The notes: a model not told the origin generated them from the sequence alone. A stretch of DNA of 5,153 bases from Actinomycetota bacterium (GCA_005779345.1 SXJQ01000009.1:1-5153); one strand, 5' to 3'. Counted from the first letter of the stretch, positions 1-5,153 are shown. A program made the numbers and translations.

Positions 1-513
1 CCCGACGTCTTCGGCGTGTTGTTGCAGCTCATGGACGACGGCCGGCTCACCGACGGCCAGGGTCGGACGGTCGACTTCACGAACACGATCATCGTGATGA
101 CGAGCAACCTCGGTGCCGGGTTCGACGAAGCGGGCGTGCTCACCGCGGTGCGCGGCCACTTCAAGCCGGAGTTCGTGAACCGCATCGACGAGATCGTCGT
201 GTTCCACGCGCTCGAGCGCGAGCACATCGCGCACATCGTCGACCTCCAGCTCGACCTGCTCCGCTCGCGTCTCGCCGACCGCGGCCTCGGCCTCGAGCTG
301 ACCGGAGCTGCGCGCGACTACCTCGCCGAGCAGGGCTACGACCCCGACTTCGGAGCGCGTCCGCTGAAGCGACTCCTCCAGAAGGAACTCGCCGATCCGA
401 TCGCACTGTCGTTGCTGCGCGGCGACTATCACGACGGCGACACGATCACGGTCGACCACGCCCCCGACGGCGGACTCGCCTTCGAGGCGGTCGCGGCCGC
501 CACCCCCGTCTGA
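1..513 (+). CDS. clpB: ATP-dependent disaggregase ClpB, C-terminal fragment (5' end outside window)
   Basis: This is the end of the Hsp100 chaperone ClpB, a cytoplasmic hexameric AAA+ ATPase that pulls proteins out of aggregates together with DnaK. The reading frame is open from base 1, so the true start lies upstream; 170 codons remain of a protein usually about 850 residues long. What is left is the end of the second AAA+ module: the LDDGRLTDGQGR-like stretch at residues 10-22 (here LMDDGRL), sensor 1 TSNLG at 34-38, the arginine-finger region FKPEFVNRIDE at 54-64, and the sensor-2 motif GYDPDFGARPLKR at 112-124. Only about 16 residues separate TSNLG from FKPEF, the short form I know from mycobacterial and corynebacterial ClpB; this argues for ClpB of an actinobacterium over ClpC or ClpA. 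The frame stops cleanly at TGA 511-513. The gene converges on the minus-strand pair, leaving a 35-bp gap in which I see no convincing terminator hairpin. The first nucleotide-binding domain and the middle domain cannot be checked here. Confidence 0.92.
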   Translation, partial: PDVFGVLLQLMDDGRLTDGQGRTVDFTNTIIVMTSNLGAGFDEAGVLTAVRGHFKPEFVNRIDEIVVFHALEREHIAHIVDLQLDLLRSRLADRGLGLELTGAARDYLAEQGYDPDFGARPLKRLLQKELADPIALSLLRGDYHDGDTITVDHAPDGGLAFEAVAAATPV

Positions 514-548
514 GGTTGCGCGCCTCCCCCGACCATTGCAGCGAGCCG

Positions 549-815
549 TCAGCCCTCGGTTGGAGTAACGACCTCGCTCGGCGGAGCGGGGCCGTCGGGC
601 ACGCCGGATGTGGCGATGGTTTCCGCGGGTGTCGTGTCGGCGCGCGTGAAGCTGGCGATGATGCCTGCCGCGCCCGCAGCGATGAGCACCGCGGCCGGTA
701 CGAACCGCACGTCGATGTCGATACGGTCTGCCTCACCGAGCGCGAAGGCGACGCCCAGCGCGGTGAAGAGCAGTCCGGCGAGCACCGACACGATGTCGAT
801 CGGATGACGTTTCAC
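549..815 (-). CDS. Small two-TM membrane protein, translationally coupled to the PspC-domain protein
   Basis: This 88-residue protein has no function I recognise. It contains two hydrophobic stretches, roughly residues 8-26 and 38-56, joined by a short charged turn (GEADRIDIDVRF, 27-38). A hydrophilic Pro/Thr-rich tail follows from about 57 to 88. It looks like a helical hairpin in the inner membrane with a disordered C-terminus. The start is GTG at 815-813, chosen because a strong ribosome binding site (GGAGG, 827-823) lies 7 bases upstream and because the GTG overlaps the TGA of the preceding gene as GTGA. The frame is open much further upstream, but that part is antisense-type shadow of the 812-2098 gene and has an unnatural Arg/Pro-rich composition. 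The overlap implies co-transcription and coupled translation with the PspC/LiaF-like gene, so the product may act with that protein, for instance as an accessory of the envelope-stress sensor; this is inference from context alone. I am confident that it is a gene and have no confident view of its role. Confidence 0.8.
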   Translation of the reverse strand: MKRHPIDIVSVLAGLLFTALGVAFALGEADRIDIDVRFVPAAVLIAAGAAGIIASFTRADTTPAETIATSGVPDGPAPPSEVVTPTEG

Positions 816-2098
816 GACTGCACCTCCGGACGCTCGATGCTCCTGATCTGAATTGCTCCGATGCCGACGTGGGCCTCGATGGTGAGCAGCGGATCGTCGG
901 CGGGGCCGTACGTCGCGGTGCGTCGGACGTCGGTACCGTCGGCGACGTCGTCGTCGAACGCGAACCCGCGACCATCCTCGAGCGTGATCTCGCCCAGGTC
1001 GGTCTCGGCGACGACCCGTACGTGCAGACCGGCGGGGACGATCACCTCGAGTTCCCCGATGGCGTTGGTCATCGTGACCGTCCGGTCGCGGTCGAGTCCC
1101 TCGGTCGCGGCGTCGATCCCGCGCAGGTCGAGTACCAACCGGCCGACGCCGAGGCGGTAGCCGTCGCGCAGGCTTGCGGCGGTCGCAGGTCGCCGGATGC
1201 GTTCGCCGACGCCGCCCTCGAGGGGGACATCGAGGACCGCGACGAGCGCACACACGACCGTCAACAGTGCAGCGGGGAGGATCAACCACCGGGCCCGACC
1301 GACCCAGCCCCCGACGAGGAGGCCCGCCCCGAGCACGGCGAGACAGATCGCGGCGACGACCGCGGCCGGGACGTCGCCGGTCACGAGGTCGAGGAGCCAG
1401 GCACCGCCGGCGACGAGCAACACCACGCTGAGGGTGAGGTGTCCGAGCCGCGAGGACTGCCGGACCTTCGGCGCGGGGGCGGGCACCCACGGCGCGGTGG
1501 CGGCGACGGGCCACTGAGGCGGAGGGTAGGTGCCGCGGGGCACCGGCGGCGCAGGCGTCGGTGACGTCGCTGACATCGGTGACGTCGGGGTCGTGGTCGC
1601 AGGGCTCGCCGCGGCGGGATCGGGGCTCGACGGGTCGCGCCGGGCGAGCAACACGGCGGCCCCCGCGGCCAGCAGCAGCATCGGCGGGACGAACGATCCC
1701 GCGGCACCCCACCACGCGTTGTGGTCGTCGAGCACATCGGCGAGAGCGAGCAATCCGAAGATGACCAGCCCGATCCCGAACCAGCGCCAGCGCCGCCGGT
1801 CGTTGCCGCCGGCCGCGCCGTGCACGAGGTCGTCGGCGACGACACGGCCCTCGTCGGACGGAATGACGATCCACGCGATCGCGTACGCGAACGCCGCGAA
1901 CCCGATGGTGAACGCGCCGGCGACGGCGAACAGGACGCGCACGAGCGCAGCATCGACACCGTAGGTCTGGGCGACACCGCCCGCGACGCCGCCGAGCAGT
2001 CGGTCCGACGTGCTGCGGACGAGGCGGCGCCGCGGACCGGGAGGTGGTGTCGGCGGCGGGGGCATCGGGGGTGGCGTCGGGTCCATCGTGGTCGTCAT
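812..2098 (-). CDS. PspC-domain / LiaF-like membrane protein, probable EsrI-type inhibitor of the divergent two-component system
   Basis: This 428-residue integral membrane protein opens with a Pro-rich cytoplasmic tail (about 7-22). A PspC domain follows at about 26-82, with DRLLGGVAGG at 32-41, YGVD at 46-49 and a hydrophobic helix ending in AWIVIP at 75-80. Further hydrophobic stretches lie near 107-123 and 136-152. After a Pro/Thr/Ala linker (about 155-215) come three more at about 221-240, 243-264 and 270-289. The C-terminal 120 residues form a soluble beta-rich domain with recurring glycine-led strands (316-325, 345-354, 367-373, 411-418), like the C-terminus of LiaF-type proteins. In Corynebacterium glutamicum a PspC-domain membrane protein divergent from esrSR, EsrI, inhibits that kinase-regulator pair; the same position and domain here suggest the same role, which is inference. 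The start is ATG 2098-2096; ATG at 2086-2084 (Met5) is an alternative. Neither has a visible Shine-Dalgarno site, so a leaderless mRNA is possible. The TGA overlaps the GTG of the 88-residue gene. I am sure of the gene and domain, and moderately sure of the role. Confidence 0.9.
   Translation of the reverse strand: MTTTMDPTPPPMPPPPTPPPGPRRRLVRSTSDRLLGGVAGGVAQTYGVDAALVRVLFAVAGAFTIGFAAFAYAIAWIVIPSDEGRVVADDLVHGAAGGNDRRRWRWFGIGLVIFGLLALADVLDDHNAWWGAAGSFVPPMLLLAAGAAVLLARRDPSSPDPAAASPATTTPTSPMSATSPTPAPPVPRGTYPPPQWPVAATAPWVPAPAPKVRQSSRLGHLTLSVVLLVAGGAWLLDLVTGDVPAAVVAAICLAVLGAGLLVGGWVGRARWLILPAALLTVVCALVAVLDVPLEGGVGERIRRPATAASLRDGYRLGVGRLVLDLRGIDAATEGLDRDRTVTMTNAIGELEVIVPAGLHVRVVAETDLGEITLEDGRGFAFDDDVADGTDVRRTATYGPADDPLLTIEAHVGIGAIQIRSIERPEVQS
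821..827 (-). promoter_or_regulatory. Ribosome binding site of the 88-aa gene
   Basis: On the minus strand this reads GGAGGTG. The GGAGG core ends 7 bases before the GTG start at 815 and lies inside the last codons of the upstream gene. It fixes the start of the small gene within a much longer open frame and shows that the gene is translated in its own right as well as being coupled through the GTGA overlap. Confidence 0.75.
1560..1586. repeat. Three imperfect 9-bp tandem units in the linker of the PspC-domain protein
   Basis: Three consecutive 9-base units read GGTGACGTC, GCTGACATC and GGTGACGTC. The outer two are identical and the middle one differs at two positions. They encode part of the Thr/Ser/Pro-rich linker (around residues 171-180) between the two membrane clusters of the minus-strand protein. 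The period is three codons, so unit gain or loss would keep the frame and only change linker length. Confidence 0.6.
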
Positions 2099-2104
2099 GA
2101 TGGC

Positions 2105-2110
2105 AGCGTG
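2105..2110 (-). promoter_or_regulatory. Possible -10 element for a leaderless transcript of the PspC-domain gene
   Basis: On the minus strand CACGCT lies exactly 6 bases before the ATG at 2098. It matches the actinobacterial -10 consensus TANNNT at the important A (position 2) and T (position 6) but lacks the first T. No Shine-Dalgarno-like sequence precedes this start, so transcription beginning at the ATG would explain how it is translated. I see no clear -35 box. Confidence 0.25.
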
Positions 2111-2152
2111 CGCCCGTGCGCGGCGCGACGGTATCGGGGGGCACCCTGGCGC

Positions 2153-2184
2153 GACCCCGAGTCGACCCGGGGGTTCTCGGGGTC
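2153..2184. promoter_or_regulatory. 32-bp imperfect palindrome in the divergent promoter region, candidate response-regulator operator
   Basis: Nine-base arms GACCCCGAG (2153-2161) and CTCGGGGTC (2176-2184) are perfect inverted complements. Their centre of symmetry, between 2168 and 2169, is also the centre of a CCCGGG core (2166-2171). It sits in the 129-bp gap between the divergent membrane-protein and kinase genes. Dimeric LuxR-type regulators bind dyad sites, and EsrR of Corynebacterium is reported to control its own locus, so this is the best operator candidate in the window. The centre is about 59 bases upstream of the kinase start and about 70 upstream of the PspC-protein start. Without a T-run, and lying upstream of both genes, it does not look like a terminator. 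In GC-rich DNA some inverted repeats arise by chance, so function is unproven. Confidence 0.45.
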
Positions 2185-2215
2185 ACACCCGGAGGTGGGG
2201 TCGGCACCGGCGCGC

Positions 2216-2221
2216 GATCAT
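2216..2221 (+). promoter_or_regulatory. Possible -10 element for a leaderless transcript of the sensor kinase
   Basis: GATCAT ends 6 bases before the GTG at 2228 and fits TANNNT at positions 2 and 6. If it is a -10 box, the mRNA would begin at or next to the GTG, which would explain the missing ribosome binding site. The palindrome at 2153-2184 would then be centred near -60, a usual position for an activator. No good -35 hexamer is visible, so this is a weak call. Confidence 0.28.
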
Positions 2222-2227
2222 CGTCGG

Positions 2228-3466
2228 GTGCGTCTCACCGCCCGCCCGCCGCTCCTGCGGAGTTCCCACGATCGAGTCGTCCTCGGCGTCGCCGGCGGGC
2301 TCGGCGCGCATCTCGGCGTCGACCCGCGGTGGATCCGGCTCGGCTTCGCGATCACGAGCGGTTTCGGCGCCGGGATCGCCGTGTACTTCGTCGCCGCCGC
2401 GGTCATGCCGGGCGACGACGGCACGCCGGCCGCGGCCACGCGCTGGCGACCCCGCGACGGGTTCGACATCGCCGCGGCGGTTGCGGTGTTGCTCGGTGGC
2501 GCGCTGCTGTTGCAGCGGGTCATCGGAGTCCTGCCGGTGGGGCTGGCCGTACCGGTCGCGTTCGCGGTGACCGGCCTGGTCGTCCTCATCGCCTACCCCG
2601 GTCCGGGATCGGAGCTCGAGGCACCCTTCGAGCTCCCGGCCTGGCTCCCGCCGGCGGCGCGCGAGGCGCTCGGCGCCCTCGGCACCCGCCGCGGCGTGCT
2701 CGTGCGCGCGATCGTCGGCGTGGCGCTGGTGCTGGCGGGCCTCGCCGTGCTCGTCGCCTCCACACGGTCGTGGTTCCAGCTTCGCGACGCGCTCCTCGCG
2801 TTGTCGGTGATGTTCCTCGGCGCGACCGTGATCATGGGACCGTGGTTGGGGCGGCTCGCGGCGGAGTTGCTCGCGGAACGGCGGGAACGCATCCGGAGCC
2901 AGGAGCGCGAAGAGGTGGGCGCTCACCTGCACGACTCGGTGTTGCAGACGCTCGCCCTCATCCAACGGCGGGCCGACGATCCCCGCGAGGTCGCGCGGCT
3001 CGCCCGCCGCCAGGAGCGTGCGCTGCGCAGTTGGCTGCTCACCGGGCGCGCCGAGGAGCACTCGGGCGACGTGACCACGTTCGCGGCGTTGATCGACCGG
3101 TACGCGGCGGAGTTGGAGGACGAGCACGGCGTTCCGGTGGAGGTCGTGCACGTGCGCGATCGCGCGCTGGACGAACGGCTCGAAGGGATCGCGTCGGCGG
3201 CGCGCGAGGCGATCGGCAACGCGCAACGGCACTCGGGTGCCGACAAGGTCGCGGTCTACACCGAGATCAGCGATCACGACGTGCGGGTGTTCGTCCGCGA
3301 CCGCGGGTGCGGATTCGATCTCGCCGCCGTTCCCGCCGACCGCCACGGGATCCGCCGCTCGATCGAGGGGCGCCTCCGGCGCCTCGGCGGGCACGCGACC
3401 GTCGTGACGAGCCCCGGCAACGGAACCCAGGTCGAGCTCGTGCTTCCGATGGAGGCCGCGGCATGA
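2228..3466 (+). CDS. PspC-domain sensor histidine kinase (NarL-type, HisKA_3), EsrS-like
   Basis: This 412-residue membrane kinase should sense envelope state and phosphorylate the regulator encoded just downstream. The N-terminus is a PspC domain (about 11-62; DRVVLGVAGGLG at 15-26, LGVD at 29-32, helix to AVMP at 58-61). Four further hydrophobic stretches follow at about 81-101, 104-122, 158-177 and 187-205. The dimerisation and phosphotransfer helix has the HisKA_3 motif HLHDSVLQTLALIQ with phospho-acceptor His235. The ATPase domain shows the N box REAIGNAQRHSGA (Asn331), the G1 motif DRGCGFD (358-364), a G2-like HGIRRSIEGR (373-382), and GNGTQVELVLP (397-407). There is no extracellular sensor domain, so sensing probably runs through the PspC and membrane region. 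The GTG at 2228 was chosen because the PspC homology begins a few residues later; no Shine-Dalgarno site is visible, and GTG 2195 is an in-frame alternative. The frame is open back to 1721, but that part is antisense to the PspC-protein gene. The TGA overlaps the next ATG. The role is by analogy with EsrS. Confidence 0.92.
   Translation: MRLTARPPLLRSSHDRVVLGVAGGLGAHLGVDPRWIRLGFAITSGFGAGIAVYFVAAAVMPGDDGTPAAATRWRPRDGFDIAAAVAVLLGGALLLQRVIGVLPVGLAVPVAFAVTGLVVLIAYPGPGSELEAPFELPAWLPPAAREALGALGTRRGVLVRAIVGVALVLAGLAVLVASTRSWFQLRDALLALSVMFLGATVIMGPWLGRLAAELLAERRERIRSQEREEVGAHLHDSVLQTLALIQRRADDPREVARLARRQERALRSWLLTGRAEEHSGDVTTFAALIDRYAAELEDEHGVPVEVVHVRDRALDERLEGIASAAREAIGNAQRHSGADKVAVYTEISDHDVRVFVRDRGCGFDLAAVPADRHGIRRSIEGRLRRLGGHATVVTSPGNGTQVELVLPMEAAA
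3451..3455 (+). promoter_or_regulatory. Ribosome binding site of the response regulator
   Basis: GGAGG lies 7 bases before the ATG at 3463, inside the last codons of the kinase gene. With the ATGA overlap it fixes the start of the regulator and points to coupled translation of kinase and regulator. Confidence 0.75.
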
Positions 3467-4098
3467 CACTGCGGGTGTTTCTCGTCGACGATCACCAGCT
3501 CTTCTTGAGCGGCGTCCGGATCGAGCTCGCCGACGAGTTCGATGTCGTCGGTGCGGCCTCCGAGGTGGACGCGGCAATCGAGATGATCCGCGAGCGGCAG
3601 CCCGACGTCGTGCTCGTCGACGTGCACATGCCGGCGGGCGGCGGCGTGCGTGTCATCGGCGAGGTCGTGCGAACCCACCCCGACATCCGCTTCCTCGCGG
3701 TCTCGGTATCGGACGCGGCAGCCGATGTGATCGCCGCGATTCGCGCCGGCGCGCGCGGTTACGTCACCAAGACGATCGCGCCCCCGGAACTCGCCGAGGC
3801 GATCCATCGCGTCGCCGACGGCGACGCGGTGTTCTCGCCGCGGCTCGCGGGGTTCGTCCTCGACGCGTTCGCGACCTCGCCCGTGCCTCTCGGCGACCCG
3901 GAGCTCGACGTGCTCACCGCCCGAGAATGCGAGGTCCTGCGGCTCCTCGCGCGCGGGTTCACCTACAAGGAGATCGCGGCCGAGCTCTCGATCTCGATCA
4001 AGACCGTCGAGACCCACGCATCGGCGGTGTTGCGCAAGTTGCAGCTCTCCAACCGTCACGAGCTGGCCCGCTGGGCCTCCGAGCGACGCATCGTCTGA
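3463..4098 (+). CDS. NarL/FixJ-family response regulator with LuxR-type HTH, EsrR-like
   Basis: This 211-residue cytoplasmic DNA-binding regulator should be phosphorylated by the kinase encoded immediately upstream. The receiver domain (about 3-118) has the acidic pair Asp9-Asp10 in VDDHQLF, phospho-acceptor Asp53 in LVDVHMP (51-57), the switch Ser/Thr as Ser81, and Lys103 in the GYVTK motif (99-103). All catalytic positions are present, so it should be a functional receiver. After a linker comes the LuxR-type helix-turn-helix at about 148-205: LTARECEVLRLLARG at 151-165, then YKEIAAELSISIKTVETH at 168-185 with the recognition helix around 179-191. The length is usual for the family. The start is ATG 3463, supported by GGAGG 7 bases upstream and by the ATGA overlap with the kinase stop. 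Gene order and the divergent PspC-protein gene point to an EsrR-like envelope-stress activator that may also act on the palindrome at 2153-2184; the regulon itself cannot be read from this window. Confidence 0.94.
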   Translation: MTLRVFLVDDHQLFLSGVRIELADEFDVVGAASEVDAAIEMIRERQPDVVLVDVHMPAGGGVRVIGEVVRTHPDIRFLAVSVSDAAADVIAAIRAGARGYVTKTIAPPELAEAIHRVADGDAVFSPRLAGFVLDAFATSPVPLGDPELDVLTARECEVLRLLARGFTYKEIAAELSISIKTVETHASAVLRKLQLSNRHELARWASERRIV

Positions 4099-4105
4099 GA
4101 GCTGC

Positions 4106-4111
4106 CAGACT
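4106..4111 (+). promoter_or_regulatory. Possible -10 element for the downstream membrane-protein gene
   Basis: CAGACT ends 6 bases before the ATG at 4118 and again fits NANNNT, as at the other two starts that lack a Shine-Dalgarno site. It would give the membrane-protein gene its own leaderless transcript instead of, or besides, read-through from the kinase-regulator pair. No -35 box is evident within the end of the regulator gene. Confidence 0.22.
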
Positions 4112-4117
4112 TCCGCG

Positions 4118-5153
4118 ATGGACGACCGCGCCGCCACGATCGCGATCGAGCGCTGGTTCTTGCGTCGCGGCCTCCCGCACTTCATCGAGGGGTACAACGC
4201 CGGGCGCGACGTGTTGACGCGCGCGGTCCCCGCGCTCACGGTCGTGTTCCTCGTCGAGGTCGTGAACGCCCCGAAGGAGAGCTACCCGCTCTGGTTCGAC
4301 CTCGTCGCGGTGGTCGGTGGGTTCGCGATCCTGCTCGGCGCGTGGATCCTCGTGAATCGAGTCCGCGGCCGTCGCTCGTTGCAGCGGCCGGATCGGATCG
4401 GACCCACCGAGATCGCGATCTTCGTGCTCGCGCCCGCGACGATCCCGGTGGTGTTCGGGCGGCAGTACGCGTCCGCGGCTGCGACCGCCGCGGTGAACCT
4501 CGGGCTGTTGGTCGTCATCTATCTCGCGACGAGCTATGGCGTGGTGCCAACGCTGCGCTGGGGTATCAGCAAGCTCGGCGTGCAGCTCGAGGCGATCAGC
4601 GGCCTCTTGATCCGGGCGCTGCCGCTCCTCGCGCTGTTCGTCACGTTCTTCTTCCTCACCGCGGAGGTGTGGCAGAGCGCGGGGATCACGACGGGACCGG
4701 CCTATTGGATCGCGATCTCGCTGTTCGTCCTCGTCGGCGTCTTCTTCGTGCTCACGCGGATGCCGTCGGAGCTGCACGAACTCGGGACCTTCGCCTCCTG
4801 GGACGAGATCCGCGAACTCGTGTCGGCGACTCCGGCCGCAGCGCTCGCGGTCGACCCGGGCGAGGTCGGCGACAGTGCCGGCGGAGGGGGTGGCGGAGTG
4901 GGCGAGGGGTTCGACGGCGTTGCATCGCTGTCGAACCGCCAGCGTGCGAACGTCGTGCTCGTGACCTTGTTCAGCCAGGCGGTGCAGATCGTGATGGTCG
5001 GTGTGGCGATCGGGATGTTCTTCAGCCTGCTCGGGATGCTCCTCGTGTCGCGCTCGACGATCGCGTCATGGACGGGCCGGTCGCCCGACGCGCTCCACGT
5101 GCTGGTGTCGTTCCATCTCGGTGGCCGCGAACTGGTCGTCACCGAGCCGACGC
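4118..5153 (+). CDS. Multi-pass membrane protein of unknown function (3' end outside window)
   Basis: The frame is open without a stop from ATG 4118 to the window edge, giving 345 codons so far. The N-terminus is charged and cytoplasmic-looking (ERWFLRRGLPHFIEGY, residues 11-26). Hydrophobic stretches lie near 36-50, 59-80, 99-113, 122-140, 162-182, 195-213 and 279-310, so about seven membrane segments. Between the sixth and seventh is a loop of some 65 residues containing SELHELGTF (217-225), an acidic part and a run of six glycines (255-260), which looks like a flexible linker. The region from about 323 on (HVLVSFHLGGRELVVTEP) begins a soluble C-terminal part that is cut off. The ERWFLRRGLPHFI start and the RALPLL segment (166-171) resemble uncharacterised actinobacterial membrane proteins I have seen, but I know no function for them. 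The start lies 19 bases after the regulator stop, with no ribosome binding site. It may be co-transcribed with the kinase-regulator pair and be part of the envelope response, or it may be an independent neighbour. Antisense frames here are composition shadows. Confidence 0.82.
   Translation, partial: MDDRAATIAIERWFLRRGLPHFIEGYNAGRDVLTRAVPALTVVFLVEVVNAPKESYPLWFDLVAVVGGFAILLGAWILVNRVRGRRSLQRPDRIGPTEIAIFVLAPATIPVVFGRQYASAAATAAVNLGLLVVIYLATSYGVVPTLRWGISKLGVQLEAISGLLIRALPLLALFVTFFFLTAEVWQSAGITTGPAYWIAISLFVLVGVFFVLTRMPSELHELGTFASWDEIRELVSATPAAALAVDPGEVGDSAGGGGGGVGEGFDGVASLSNRQRANVVLVTLFSQAVQIVMVGVAIGMFFSLLGMLLVSRSTIASWTGRSPDALHVLVSFHLGGRELVVTEPT

Noticed and set aside
512..526. GAGG/CCTC hairpin between clpB and the convergent gene as a terminator
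   Set aside because: The stem has only four pairs and no T-run follows, so it is too weak to call.
869..1564. A 231-codon plus-strand frame opposite the PspC-protein gene
   Set aside because: The translation is Asp/Arg/Gly-rich without hydrophobic cores or motifs. The opposite strand encodes clear PspC, membrane and beta segments.
549..2207. A 552-codon minus-strand open frame covering most of the PspC-protein gene
   Set aside because: Apart from its last 88 codons it is extremely rich in Arg and Pro with no domains, as expected from a GC-rich out-of-frame reading of the 812-2098 gene. Only the part from GTG 815 on, with its own ribosome binding site, looks like protein.
1721..2227. Upstream extension of the kinase frame
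   Set aside because: The extra sequence is antisense to the PspC-protein gene, is charged and low in complexity, and has no family resemblance. PspC homology begins just after GTG 2228.
2195..2227. GTG 2195 as the kinase start
   Set aside because: It adds 11 residues without homology, and the nearby GGAG directly abuts the codon, leaving no proper spacing. It remains a minor alternative.
3274..4239. A 321-codon minus-strand frame across the kinase end and the regulator
   Set aside because: It lies opposite well-defined kinase and receiver/LuxR domains, has a biased composition and no recognisable motif.
3998..4777. A 259-codon minus-strand frame opposite the downstream membrane protein
   Set aside because: It is almost wholly charged (Arg, Asp, Glu), which is what antisense of a GC-rich membrane-protein gene gives. 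The plus-strand frame has clear membrane segments and no stop.

Overview
The window is very GC-rich, with codon third positions dominated by G and C. It reads as chromosomal DNA of an actinobacterium (Actinomycetota). The short sensor-1 to arginine-finger segment of the ClpB fragment, the PspC-domain histidine kinase and the missing Shine-Dalgarno sites at several starts all fit that phylum. I cannot place the organism more closely. I see no mobile element, RNA gene or CRISPR array.

Layout: (1) Positions 1-513 (+) hold the last 170 codons of the disaggregase ClpB. (2) After a 35-bp convergent gap come two minus-strand genes that overlap by 4 bp. The upstream one (812-2098) is a 428-residue membrane protein with an N-terminal PspC domain and a LiaF-like C-terminal beta domain. 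The downstream one (549-815) is an 88-residue protein with two membrane segments. (3) Positions 2099-2227 are a divergent intergenic region with a 32-bp imperfect palindrome. (4) Reading right on the plus strand are a sensor kinase with its own PspC domain (2228-3466) and a NarL/LuxR-type response regulator (3463-4098) that overlaps it by 4 bp (ATGA). (5) From 4118 to the window end runs a multi-pass membrane protein of unknown function, cut off at its 3' end.

How the genes work together: a PspC membrane protein divergent from a PspC-domain kinase and a LuxR-type regulator is the arrangement of the EsrISR envelope-stress system described in Corynebacterium glutamicum. There EsrI restrains the EsrS-EsrR pair until the envelope is stressed, for example by lipid II-cycle antibiotics, and the system controls its own locus. 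By analogy, the 812-2098 product would be the inhibitor, 2228-3466 the sensor and 3463-4098 the activator, with the intergenic palindrome a candidate operator. This assignment rests on domain content and gene order and is an inference. The system type is already known. The less explored parts are the 88-residue partner, the palindrome, the apparently leaderless starts and the truncated downstream membrane protein.
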